Source of the DNA: RGIG4079 sp045646905
Lineage (GTDB): Bacteria; Bacteroidota; Bacteroidia; Bacteroidales; Muribaculaceae
Reading direction: 5' to 3'
DNA length: 64,000 bases
Assembly (NCBI GenBank): GCA_045646905.1
Contig: JAZRLP010000007.1
Span: 13,209-77,208, forward strand
A program made the translations under genes and the position numbers. Below, piece after piece: positions 9,561 through 17,892 of the stretch; position 1 is the first letter of the stretch; each line of letters begins with the position of its first letter. Under the pieces are notes generated by a model. It was given only the letters and a program-made list of their open reading frames with translations, searched no databases and was not told the origin of the DNA.

Positions 9561-10183
9561 ATTATCCAATATTTTCGTTATAAAAATAATAGGCATAGAA
9601 TGCTAGAATGTCTGTGCTCACGCTTGCTGGGATTATTATGGGCATTGCATTGACATCAAGGCTTCATCTTTCTTAGTAGATTTATTAAATCCACTTTACC
9701 CATTTTTATTTTCTGAGACTGTCCTATATATAATCTGTTAAAATTTGAATGCAAAGATGTAAAAAAAAAGCAGACTATCGAAAGAACGAAGCGAAAATCT
9801 GCAATATATATGATTATTTTTAAGAAAAACAGACGTTAGAGCATAAACTAAAAGGCTGTATTTATCTTTTAATTCTTTACTGCTGAAATTAATCAATACT
9901 TGCAATAGGCATATTTCTCTTCATCTGGGCAACTTTCTCTTATATCAAATCGAAAATATAACCACTTCAATAACAAAAGAAAGGATATGTATGCTATCTG
10001 AATTTTGCAGGCCGCATTTCGAATTCTGCGCTAAATAGATTCCGCATTAGATATTCCCCTTCTGACTGAAGATATTCCGCTAAAATTTTCTAATGTATTA
10101 CAATTTCTGTAAGATACTTTTGATATTAGATGTCGTAAATTCACAAGTGTCTTATTGATAATTAGTTATAACTGGGGTGGCGC

Positions 10184-10270
10184 TGATTTTTGTAAAAAGT
10201 CAGATATAAAAATGGGCGAATTTTGTAAAAAGTCAGACATAAAATAGGTTGATTTTTGTAAAAAGTCAGA
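10184..10270. repeat. Three palindromic repeats spaced exactly 33 bases
   Basis: Three copies of GATTTTTGTAAAAAGTCAGA begin at 10185, 10218 and 10251; the middle one has one base changed and one lost from the flank. Each copy folds as CTGATTTTT pairing with AAAAGTCAG with one G-U pair and a tiny loop. A fourth copy lies at 12580-12600. The interval is a multiple of three and the copies stay in one frame (DFCKKSD), but a stop codon interrupts it. Confidence 0.75.
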
Positions 10271-10334
10271 GATGGGGTTGAGTTAATGCATAATTCATAA
10301 TGCACAATTCATGATGCATAATTCATGCGCCAGC

Positions 10335-10354
10335 CTTTATGTTCTTCTGTCTAA
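10335..10354. repeat. GACAGAA-type repeat end, right copy
   Basis: Reads CTTTATGTTCTTCTGTCTAA, an inverted and diverged match to 6311-6330. The pair brackets the 1075-residue gene and the palindrome array, a span of about 4.0 kb. Confidence 0.35.
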
Positions 10355-10397
10355 TTATTTTCTGATACGGCGTCCGTGTCGGTATATAAGATTAGGG

Positions 10398-11765
10398 CTA
10401 CAAATTAAAAGTCCAATCGACGAGGTCGCGTGGGAGAGTGATAGTTTTTGGTTCGCCTCGTTGGCCGGTAACGAAATAATGTTTTGCTACTTCGTCGTGA
10501 AATTGCGACACAAAGGCTTCTTTTATTCGAGCGCATTTTTCGTTAATGGAGTTCTTTGTGGGGTCGGTTACATCTTTGATGCTTTGTCTTATTTCCTTAT
10601 CGCTCTTGCGACCGGTGAGTTGGGTGTAAATGTCGAGCAATTCATCATAATAGTCGGGCAAATTCTTGAATAAAACGCCTTCGGGGTGGCGAAGGAATAG
10701 GAAATACACAGCTTTAGGCAACGGGGTGAGGTGTATTTCCATGTTGTTATAATCGGGAAGGATTATTTTGAAGTCGGCAGTGATGAGCATTCGGCTCAAC
10801 GATATTTCTTGCTTGAAGAGCGATGCGATAATAGATTCGGTAACACCTCGTTGTCGTAAAGCTTTTACTCGATCCACGATTTCGCTCATCATTTTTTCGG
10901 TGTCGTAATTGAAATAAGCATCGGCACTGAACTTTTCAAGAGAGTAGTAGGGGTGAGTATCCTTGATATAACAGCACATGCCAGGGAGAATATGTTCCAC
11001 AGGTCGGGTGTCGCGTGAAGGGATAGGCATGTATGCAAATCGACTTTCCCCACCGTTGTAGCTATCACTTGGGAAAAATATAAAACCACGAGTAACGATA
11101 TCTGAGTTGAGGAAGCATTTGCTAATCAATTCCCAAGCATATGATTGCTCAAGGGGCGAACTCTCAAAGTTGTCTTCGTTGCATTGAGGATTGAGGTAAT
11201 GGAATGTGTCGAAGTTGTTTAATTGTTTTATAGCATTAGATAAATGGATGAAACGGCAGCCAGTTTCAGATGCCACATAATGGGTGAAATCATCGATATG
11301 TTGCACTATAAATTGGCTTATCTCGGAGTTTGGGTCGGTGTCAATATAAATGAGTTCATTACGATTGGGATTAAACGAAATGCTATCATCATTAAAATAT
11401 AGGTATTGCATGGGATAGCGAGGATATTCCCTATTGGCAACGAAGTCGCGAATTATGTTGGGCTTTCTTGCAGGTTCGTTGGGTGATGTGGAGGTGTCGG
11501 AGGTATGATTATTTTTCATAAAAAATGAAGCTAAAAAGTTGTAAGAGATGTATAGTATTAAAAATGGAGAAATGATGTAAACGATTGCGATACTAATTAT
11601 TGCCGAGCCAATCTCTTTGAAACTATATTTGTCAATCTCAACTTCAAACAGATTGCGCAGATAGTTTAAAAACGAACTATGCGGTCGATATGCGATAGAT
11701 GCAAATATCACAAAAATGAGGAAGCTGATAGATTGAATTAAAAATATAGTTCCTATAGTTGACAT
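10398..11765 (-). CDS. Membrane-anchored protein of unknown function
   Basis: The 455-residue product has two or three hydrophobic segments within its first 85 residues (IGTIFLIQSISFLIFVIFA, then AIISIAIVYIISPFLILYIS), followed by a cytoplasmic or exported domain of about 360 residues without a recognised catalytic motif. Near the C-terminus lie RHPEGVLFKNLPDYYDELLDIY and VTDPTKNSINEKCARIKEAF, strings that look strongly conserved in type. ATG 11765 is used; the open frame extends to a TTG at 11834 but has no better start. It lies in the accessory segment between hydE and the 1075-residue gene, flanked by palindromic repeats. It diverges from the small genes at 11.9 kb. Confidence 0.8.
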   Translation of the reverse strand: MSTIGTIFLIQSISFLIFVIFASIAYRPHSSFLNYLRNLFEVEIDKYSFKEIGSAIISIAIVYIISPFLILYISYNFLASFFMKNNHTSDTSTSPNEPARKPNIIRDFVANREYPRYPMQYLYFNDDSISFNPNRNELIYIDTDPNSEISQFIVQHIDDFTHYVASETGCRFIHLSNAIKQLNNFDTFHYLNPQCNEDNFESSPLEQSYAWELISKCFLNSDIVTRGFIFFPSDSYNGGESRFAYMPIPSRDTRPVEHILPGMCCYIKDTHPYYSLEKFSADAYFNYDTEKMMSEIVDRVKALRQRGVTESIIASLFKQEISLSRMLITADFKIILPDYNNMEIHLTPLPKAVYFLFLRHPEGVLFKNLPDYYDELLDIYTQLTGRKSDKEIRQSIKDVTDPTKNSINEKCARIKEAFVSQFHDEVAKHYFVTGQRGEPKTITLPRDLVDWTFNL

Positions 11766-11871
11766 GTGGTTGTAAATGGAATAAAATATCAACAAATGTA
11801 CAAATAAATTGAGATATAACGAATTTTTTTGCAAGCCTTGCAGAAAATAAATGTTCCCGATTTAATTGTGA

Positions 11872-11879
11872 TATATTTG
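11872..11879 (+). promoter_or_regulatory. -7 box for the tiny-gene operon
   Basis: TATATTTG matches the Bacteroidota TAnnTTTG box and lies 22 bases upstream of the ATG at 11902. No clear -33 element. Confidence 0.45.
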
Positions 11880-11901
11880 CAAGGCAAAAAAAGATGAAAT
11901 T

Positions 11902-11982
11902 ATGTTATCAATACTTTTATTAGCAGGAATTTTTTATTTAATAATTAAATTAATCACAGCTGGTTATGGAAGAAAAAAATGA
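11902..11982 (+). CDS. Tiny 26-residue membrane peptide
   Basis: Begins MLSILLLAGIFYLIIKLI and ends GYGRKK: one hydrophobic helix followed by a basic tail, consistent with a single-pass membrane peptide. Its last 17 bases overlap the next small frame, which starts in a different frame, and a -7 box lies just upstream. No family recognised. Support is the promoter, the overlap and the residue pattern. Confidence 0.4.
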   Translation: MLSILLLAGIFYLIIKLITAGYGRKK

Positions 11983-12100
11983 AAAACAAGAGAAGAAAGA
12001 AAAAGCACCATGGATAGTGCGCAACGCATGGTGGGTTGCAATGTTCTTAGCAGTTTGGTTTATTAGAATGTGCAGCGAATATTCAATAAGAGGATATTAA
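11966..12100 (+). CDS. Tiny 44-residue membrane protein
   Basis: A charged N-terminus rich in Glu and Lys (first 13 residues) precedes PWIVRNAWWVAMFLAVWFI, a likely single membrane helix, and a short tail. It overlaps the 26-residue frame upstream by 17 bases and is followed 7 bases later by the 144-residue exported protein, so three short genes seem to form one operon. Function unknown. Confidence 0.5.
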   Translation: MEEKNEKQEKKEKAPWIVRNAWWVAMFLAVWFIRMCSEYSIRGY

Positions 12101-12107
12101 GAAAGTT

Positions 12108-12542
12108 ATGAAACGATTATTGTGTGCGTTATTTGTTGGCGTTTGGTCAGTGGTACAAATGTTTGCTGCTGAACCGAGTAATAATCTTAACAAAACTCTT
12201 GCTCAAATACAACGGGAATTCCCAGATTGTATTTATTGGTGCGACTCGGGTAGGGGAAAATATTATAAAACGATAGGAGAGGGTTTCCCTATAATGTTTG
12301 AAATACAAAAAGGGAAGGTTATATCGGAATTTATGCTGATTGAGGGAAGTGGTTCATTTCCCAAAGATTGGTTTGTTGCCACTGTTAACGCATTCTCAAA
12401 AACGGAATATACCTCTGTGTTGCCGTCGGATGGAACATTCTACTCGTTCTCGTATTCTTATTTTACGATTAACATTCGTTATGACTCGTTAGGAAACAGT
12501 GCGTCAATATCCTACGAATTAATGCCATATTTAATAGATTAA
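12108..12542 (+). CDS. Exported protein of unknown function
   Basis: The 144-residue product has a signal peptide (basic MKRLL, hydrophobic core, cleavage probably after MFAA at residue 21). The mature part of about 123 residues is rich in aromatic residues and beta-forming stretches (FYSFSYSYFTINIRY), with two nearby cysteines (DCIYWCD). No family recognised. It is the last gene of the small rightward operon that starts at 11902. Confidence 0.75.
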   Translation: MKRLLCALFVGVWSVVQMFAAEPSNNLNKTLAQIQREFPDCIYWCDSGRGKYYKTIGEGFPIMFEIQKGKVISEFMLIEGSGSFPKDWFVATVNAFSKTEYTSVLPSDGTFYSFSYSYFTINIRYDSLGNSASISYELMPYLID

Positions 12543-12579
12543 GTAGCTGATTACCATTGTTCAGAGACTATGATTTTAC

Positions 12580-12600
12580 TGATTTTTGTAAAAAGTCAGA
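12580..12600. repeat. Solo copy of the 33-base-array palindrome
   Basis: Shares 26 bases (12579-12604) with the leftmost copy at 10183-10208. The pair forms direct repeats on either side of a 2.3-kb block that holds the membrane protein gene and the tiny-gene operon. Confidence 0.7.
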
Positions 12601-12637
12601 TATAGTGTTCTCAGTTCGCCACTCTCAATTTTCAACT

Positions 12638-13678
12638 CTATTCGTAGTCGCCGCGGGTGGGGTTGATGTGGTAGCCTATTGTAGCGAGTTGTTGAGAGAG
12701 GTCGCTGAGGGTTGTGGTGATGTCGTTTTGCGAGTGATCTTTGCCAGGATAAATTTCATATTTGGTGCGTTGGGCAAAGGGCGTGATGTTGGGCATCACT
12801 ACATTGGCGCCAGAGAGAATTCCGTCGATATATCCACTTGGTGAGAGCGAGGCCAACGCTGTTGTGGCTGGAATCAGTGCGTGAGGGTGCATAAGTCGGG
12901 CAATGGCAATGATGATGTAGGTGAGTCGCAAATCTCCTGCCGATTGTGTGCCAAAAGGTGTATTGGGGTGGGGTATGAAAGTGCCAATTCCTATCATTTG
13001 AGGTTGTAACTGTTTCATTAACAGTAAATCGTCGATGAGATGTTCTATCGTTTGCCCAGGTGCGCCTATCATCATTCCCATGCCTGTTTGGTATCCGATT
13101 TTGATGAGTGATTTGATGCAGTCGATGCGATTGGCTTGCGACATCTCGGTGGGGTGTATGTGATTGTAGAGGTCGCGATTGGCCGCCTCGTGGCGTAGCA
13201 GATAGCGCGAAGCCCCTGCTTCAAAGAAGCGTTGATATGACTCGGTTGCTCGTTCGCCAAACGAGAGTGTAATTGCAGCCTCGGGGCATTCAATTCGTAA
13301 TTGTGATATGAGTTTGATCAATCGGTCGTCGGTAAATGCTGCATCTTCACCACCTTGGAAGACAAAGGTGCGTAGCCCGGCATTATAACCATTTTTGCAA
13401 CAAGCGAGTATCTCCTCGTCCGATAGACGATAGCGCGAGGCGTTTAGGTTGTCGCGACGCAATCCACAATAGTAGCAATTGTTGCGGCAGTAACTGCTTA
13501 TCTCTATGAGTCCACGCATATAAATGCCAAACCCAAATTGCTCGCGAGCAATTTGGGCGGCTTTATCTCGTAATAGATTGAATGAATTATCGCATTTGAG
13601 GCAAGAGGTGATTAGTTGATAAAACTCCTCAACCTCAAGGTGCTGCGTTGCGAATAATTTTTCAATCAAAGTAGTCAC
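12638..13678 (-). CDS. hydE: [FeFe]-hydrogenase maturase HydE
   Basis: Radical-SAM enzyme of H-cluster assembly that acts on the iron synthon made by HydG. The 346 residues carry CRNNCYYC (Cys64, 68, 71) after RGLIEISSY, as is typical of HydE, and a BioB-like TIM barrel (IGTFIPHPNTPF, MPNITP). The start is GTG 13678: an in-frame stop lies two codons upstream and the next ATG is far inside. It is 23 bases downstream of hydA, so the two form one operon. Confidence 0.94.
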   Translation of the reverse strand: MTTLIEKLFATQHLEVEEFYQLITSCLKCDNSFNLLRDKAAQIAREQFGFGIYMRGLIEISSYCRNNCYYCGLRRDNLNASRYRLSDEEILACCKNGYNAGLRTFVFQGGEDAAFTDDRLIKLISQLRIECPEAAITLSFGERATESYQRFFEAGASRYLLRHEAANRDLYNHIHPTEMSQANRIDCIKSLIKIGYQTGMGMMIGAPGQTIEHLIDDLLLMKQLQPQMIGIGTFIPHPNTPFGTQSAGDLRLTYIIIAIARLMHPHALIPATTALASLSPSGYIDGILSGANVVMPNITPFAQRTKYEIYPGKDHSQNDITTTLSDLSQQLATIGYHINPTRGDYE

Positions 13679-13701
13679 AATTTATAAATCAAAATGCACA
13701 A

Positions 13702-15165
13702 TTAATTTTCTTCTTTGTGCATTGGTTCGCGACTCTTGAGCGCGTCGTTGAAAAGTTTGCGTCCCGAATCGTAGGCAGTGTGAAGACTTGGTCCTGATAT
13801 ACAACCACCTTCGCAAGCCATAACCTCAAGGAATTGAGCGGGCGATTTGCCCGATTTTCCGTAGGCTTTCAATAGGGCAACGGTCTTTTTGTCGAGGTTT
13901 GAGATTTGTTGGTGAGTGAATGTGAAAGCGCCATTAACATGAGCGGCAACTGCAGCTGTTACCCCACCATTTTGAGCAAATCCGTGAGCCTCGCGAGCCA
14001 CTTTGATAGGAAGACGGAATATTTTGTCCTCGTCGAGCAATATATCCATTCCTTCAAAAATTGATTGCAGTTCTTCGAAGGTCATCACATAGTCAACCAT
14101 GTCGTCTTTGCGTGCCTCTTTGCGTTTGGCGATACATGGACCAATGAACACCACTTTTGCATCGGGGTATTGCTCACGCACAATTTGTGCAGTGTAATAC
14201 ATGGGTGAACGAGTGCTTGAGATATATTGTTTGAGTTCGGGAGCATGTTTTTCGGCCATTTCAATGTATGACGGACAGCACGATGTAGTCATAAATGGTT
14301 GACCTTCTTCGAGTTTTTCTTTTAACTCTTCACTCTCTTTTTCGGTAGTAATCACAGCCCCACGAGCCACCTCAATGACATCGGCAAAGCCTATTTCTTT
14401 AATAGAATTGTAGATAAACTCGGCTGGAGCTTTATATTGCGAAAGGATTGCAGGTGCCACCATCGCAATCACTTTTTCGCCGCGTTTGATGCTTTGAAGA
14501 ATGTCGAACACATGCGAAATTTCAAAGATTGCACCAAATGGGCAGCTGTTGATACATTTGCCACAATAGATACATTTTGATTCGTCGATATGCTCTACGC
14601 CAAATTCATCTTTGCTGATAGCTCCTACTGGGCACGCTTCTTCGCAAGGAATGGGGATGTGTACGATAGCATGATAGGGACAACTGTTGAAACATTTACC
14701 ACAGCTTATACATTTCTTTTGGTTGATGCGTCCTTGGCTTGTTTCAGAGTCAAACTCAATAGCATCTTTGGGGCAGTTGAGCGAACAAGCGCGAGCCACG
14801 CAACCACGACAAAGGTTGGTGATTTGATAGTTGGTGCGCACGCATGATGAACAAGCTTCATCGACCACGCACATTATGTTTTCGCGAGTTGTTTCGCGAT
14901 TGAGCGCTCGACGAGCATATTCCGACAATGGGGTTAATTCGTCATCTTCATCGCTCATGTCAAATCCCATCAATGGGAGCGACTTATATTTCCACACCGC
15001 ACGCTCCTTGTGCACGCAGCAGCGGCCAAGAGTGTGCGACTTGCGAGGACTTAATTCGATAGGTAAACGGTCGATTTTCTCAACCAACTCATTTTCATTC
15101 CATAATTTGATGAGGCGAGTCAATAATCGTTGACGCACAATCATCACATTGTTACGTATAGCCAT
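13702..15165 (-). CDS. hydA: [FeFe]-hydrogenase, group B-like
   Basis: Interconverts protons and hydrogen, probably with ferredoxin, in the cytoplasm. The 487 residues start with a Cys-rich part (CC at 49-50, CSSC and CRGC near 105-122), followed by two ferredoxin-type [4Fe-4S] motifs (CISCGKCFNSCP at 152-163 and CIYCGKCINSCP at 198-209). The H-cluster motifs are TSCCPSY (294-300), GPCIAKRKE (342-350) and MACEGGCISGP (449-459). L1 has Tyr instead of Trp, and L2 and L3 differ from MPCxxK and GCxxGGG of group A; this pattern fits the less-studied group B. First gene of the hydA-hydE operon. Confidence 0.92.
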   Translation of the reverse strand: MAIRNNVMIVRQRLLTRLIKLWNENELVEKIDRLPIELSPRKSHTLGRCCVHKERAVWKYKSLPLMGFDMSDEDDELTPLSEYARRALNRETTRENIMCVVDEACSSCVRTNYQITNLCRGCVARACSLNCPKDAIEFDSETSQGRINQKKCISCGKCFNSCPYHAIVHIPIPCEEACPVGAISKDEFGVEHIDESKCIYCGKCINSCPFGAIFEISHVFDILQSIKRGEKVIAMVAPAILSQYKAPAEFIYNSIKEIGFADVIEVARGAVITTEKESEELKEKLEEGQPFMTTSCCPSYIEMAEKHAPELKQYISSTRSPMYYTAQIVREQYPDAKVVFIGPCIAKRKEARKDDMVDYVMTFEELQSIFEGMDILLDEDKIFRLPIKVAREAHGFAQNGGVTAAVAAHVNGAFTFTHQQISNLDKKTVALLKAYGKSGKSPAQFLEVMACEGGCISGPSLHTAYDSGRKLFNDALKSREPMHKEEN

Positions 15166-15500
15166 AGATTGGTAAATTATTCTGCAAAATTAGTGCTTTT
15201 TGCGCTAATATGAGGAATGTTTGTGCTACTATTTAAATAAAGATGGGTATTTAATGCGATTGTTGAAACAAATACAATGTAAAATCTAAAAATGTCAGTT
15301 TATAAATTGAAGAGAATGTAGGAGTTGATGATGTGTTTTTATCAATTCCTTTCTTTTTGAGTTGGAACAAACTATTTTGAAAAAAGTAAATGATATAATT
15401 TATTGAAATACAATATGATGGTTGGATGTGACAGTTTGTCATTTCCCTAAAAAGAGCGTTTTTTGGTTTTTCTATTGTTCGAAATGGAAATGATATTTGT
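15166..15500. other. Intergenic region upstream of hydA
   Basis: 335 bases, very AT-rich. It holds the hydA promoter at 15182-15202. A 63-codon leftward frame at 15251-15442 has no family signal and is not called. Nothing else was seen. Confidence 0.5.
15182..15202 (-). promoter_or_regulatory. hydA promoter, shared motif with hydG
   Basis: The minus strand carries CAAAAAGCAC and the -7 box TAATTTTG (15192 to 15185), 19 bases before the hydA ATG. It differs from the hydG promoter stretch at one of 21 positions. Confidence 0.7.
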
Positions 15501-17141
15501 CTATTTTTGAACTAGACGATATTGTACCCATCTGTTAGCCCCAACTTCTTCTACAATATTATCTTTAACTAAAGATTTTATTTGAGATAAAATTTTCTTA
15601 TAAGGAATTTCTTTTCCAATTCTTAGATGAATATCTTTTAATGGTGCACAAAGGTATATTTTTAAATCTTCAATGATTAACTCTTTAATACGATAGCTTT
15701 CAATTCTTTTTAATGAAGTTTTTCCTTTGTAATCGCTTTGTTTTAATATAGGTGAGCTAATTCTATATTCCTTTGCTCTGTGAGTACCAACAGGATGAAC
15801 TATGCAATTTTCTAATAATGGATTTAACCAAGGAGAAAGCTCTTCTCTATTTTTAAGGTTTAATATTTGTATTAGGTTAGTGGCAGAAATGCTTTCATGC
15901 TGAGCGATTAATCCTAAACATATAATTTGTTTTTGCTTTAAATTTGCAATTTGTAGAGCCTCTCGAATTACTTTAATTGCTTCCTTGCTAATAATGCGAC
16001 GCTCAATAATAGCTGTGACAGAATCACTCGTTTCTAATACTTTTGGAACCTGTTTGCCGTTAGAAAGTTGTATCTCGTATATTTTGTCATAACCAGAGCC
16101 TTCGCGTTCCATGAGTTTTAATGCATAACATAAATTAGCGAAATGTTCATTCCGTTTAATAGTTTTGTGTAGGATATTTTCAGGAGTAACTCCTAAAGGA
16201 AGTGTTCCAGGATTTGTTATTTCAATTCGATTCGGGTATATGTTAATAAAAATGTCACCTCTCATAGTATATGGACGATGAACTAATGCATTGCATACAA
16301 GCTCGCGAATAACATCTTTGTCATAAGCAGGAATCTCTCTCCTAAATAATCCATCGCTAATCTCATTTGATTCCTTCCAATCGGGGATTTTATTCCATAT
16401 GTCTTCAATAATTTCATCTGGACTCATTGTAAAATCATCCCACAAATATTTTTGGATTTTTTCTCCATTTTCATCGTATTTGATGCATTGTACTATTGGT
16501 GCATTCATTAAGCGTCCTCTTTGTGATTGGGTACCAATAAATAAAACACCTAGATTTGTCATTTTGTCAGATTCTTCTTCTGTAAGAAAATAATGGTTAA
16601 GTAATTCTTTGGTTTCTTTTTGTTTGAGAAATTGACTAACTCGTTCAGATGAGTTTAGATTGTTGATTAACAATTGTATTTTATTGGGGTCGGCATCCTT
16701 CCATGACCATTTAGTCGGTTGGTCCTCCCATCGAAAATAATTTTTTTCGGCGGTTAATCGAGTAATATCATCACCAGTTATGGGTTTGCTATTATCAGAT
16801 ATGCGTAAGAAATATTTGCCTGAAGAAGTTGACGCAACAGAATGTCCTCTAGATATGTTAAGGCGTATATATTGCGCTCCATTTTGGTGGGTGTATATTT
16901 CCGCATATGCTGTGACATTAATGGATTTCTCGTTAATTTTATTTACTAGAATTGTCGGTAAGGATTCATCAATTGTTTGACCCAAAGGAGGTTCTTCGGA
17001 ATCGTCTTCAATCCCATAATCAATGATGCCTCCTTGAGCATTGCTAAAAGCAATGCAATCCTTTACAACTTCATTCCAATCTGGATTTTTGCCAGTAATC
17101 TCACGAATGGATTTTTTGTCATATAAGCTGTTTTCTTTCAT
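15501..17141 (-). CDS. AlbA_2 (Schlafen-like) and HATPase domain protein
   Basis: The 546 residues begin with an AlbA_2/Schlafen-type domain (about 10-130, with AFSNAQGGIIDYGI). A central stretch follows, and then an HATPase_c_4-type domain (RELVCNALVHRPY, IEITNPGTLPLGV, EREGSGYDKI). The C-terminus seems to hold winged-helix segments (about 390-546). This architecture is usually annotated as a putative DNA-binding or transcriptional regulator protein, and some members act in anti-phage defence. The gene starts 1 base after the stop of the 212-residue gene and must be cotranscribed with it. AT-rich relative to the neighbours, suggesting transfer. Confidence 0.85.
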   Translation of the reverse strand: MKENSLYDKKSIREITGKNPDWNEVVKDCIAFSNAQGGIIDYGIEDDSEEPPLGQTIDESLPTILVNKINEKSINVTAYAEIYTHQNGAQYIRLNISRGHSVASTSSGKYFLRISDNSKPITGDDITRLTAEKNYFRWEDQPTKWSWKDADPNKIQLLINNLNSSERVSQFLKQKETKELLNHYFLTEEESDKMTNLGVLFIGTQSQRGRLMNAPIVQCIKYDENGEKIQKYLWDDFTMSPDEIIEDIWNKIPDWKESNEISDGLFRREIPAYDKDVIRELVCNALVHRPYTMRGDIFINIYPNRIEITNPGTLPLGVTPENILHKTIKRNEHFANLCYALKLMEREGSGYDKIYEIQLSNGKQVPKVLETSDSVTAIIERRIISKEAIKVIREALQIANLKQKQIICLGLIAQHESISATNLIQILNLKNREELSPWLNPLLENCIVHPVGTHRAKEYRISSPILKQSDYKGKTSLKRIESYRIKELIIEDLKIYLCAPLKDIHLRIGKEIPYKKILSQIKSLVKDNIVEEVGANRWVQYRLVQK

Positions 17142-17142
17142 T

Positions 17143-17781
17143 TTATATGATTTCTACTTGTATTTTTATGCCAAAAGAATTTGCAATATATTCAATGTCT
17201 TGTTTTTTTGATGATGTATCAGTGTTAGTCATTAAGAACCATCCATTTCCTAAGGGCTTTTGTCGGTGTTTGTATTTGTTATCCAATGTATTAGATATTA
17301 AAGGAACTTTGCATCGTATTATGCCGAGAGAACGAACTCGTTCTACGCCAACCTCTTTAATGAAATGATAAAAAGAACTGACAGCAGTTGGTTCTTGTAT
17401 AATTTTCCCATTCTCGAAAATGATTCTTAATCGAGTAGCTGGAGCGATATTGCTTTTGTGATTTATTCTTCCTACATTTCTATGGGTTACTTGAGGATCT
17501 GGGATAATTTCCTTTGCGTCCGTTATGGTTGCAGTAAAATTGCGTTTGCGAGAAAGATGGACACTTGTAGGCTCCCCTGGAACATAATCAACAACAATAA
17601 CTAGTTCTCTCTGTACTTGTTTTAATACGGGAGCGATTGATTCTGTGACAATAGGAAGAATTTCTTTTTTAATGATGTTTTCTTCTAATTCGTTTATTTG
17701 TTTTTCAAGGTCTTCATTTAATGATAGTCCTTCTTTTCGCAATGTTTCCATTGCTTTATATAAATCATTTAATCTAGACAT
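17143..17781 (-). CDS. Unknown partner of the AlbA_2/HATPase gene
   Basis: No family recognised. Of the 212 residues, the first 70 are charged and helical (probable coiled coil). The C-terminal half includes KVGVERVRSLGI-like text (observed EVGVERVRSLGIIRC) and PLGNGWFLMTNTDTSSKKQDI, which reads like a compact folded domain. First gene of a two-gene operon. A minus-strand -7 box TATATTTG lies at 17808-17815, 26 bases before the ATG. The tight pairing suggests joint function with the AlbA_2/HATPase protein. Confidence 0.75.
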   Translation of the reverse strand: MSRLNDLYKAMETLRKEGLSLNEDLEKQINELEENIIKKEILPIVTESIAPVLKQVQRELVIVVDYVPGEPTSVHLSRKRNFTATITDAKEIIPDPQVTHRNVGRINHKSNIAPATRLRIIFENGKIIQEPTAVSSFYHFIKEVGVERVRSLGIIRCKVPLISNTLDNKYKHRQKPLGNGWFLMTNTDTSSKKQDIEYIANSFGIKIQVEII

Positions 17782-17892
17782 ATAACTATATTGTAGTATT
17801 TATTATGCAAATATATCATAATTCTATGATTTTTCAAAGAATTATAAATAAATCATTACTTTTAGTTATCTTTGCCTATTACAAAGAATGAT

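Larger units (their letters stand above)
9561..10397. other. AT-rich intergenic region with repeats
   Basis: About 840 bases with no convincing gene. It contains the 33-base-spaced palindrome array at 10184-10270, several TGCATAATTCAT-type copies at 10287-10325 and the GACAGAA-type inverted end at 10335-10354. The 9600-10180 part shows no open frame or family signal that I could support. A leftward promoter for the 1075-residue gene should lie near 9600, but no clear -7 box was seen. Confidence 0.6.

Noticed and set aside
10184..10270. Possible short CRISPR array (three repeats, regular period)
   Set aside because: The units are spaced 33 bases with only about 12 bases between the copies, the between-copy sequence is similar, and no cas genes are present. 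They are palindromic repeats and not a CRISPR.
12557..12844. Rightward 95-codon frame across the solo palindrome
   Set aside because: It runs antisense into hydE and its DFCKKSD start is just the repeat read in frame. No family support.
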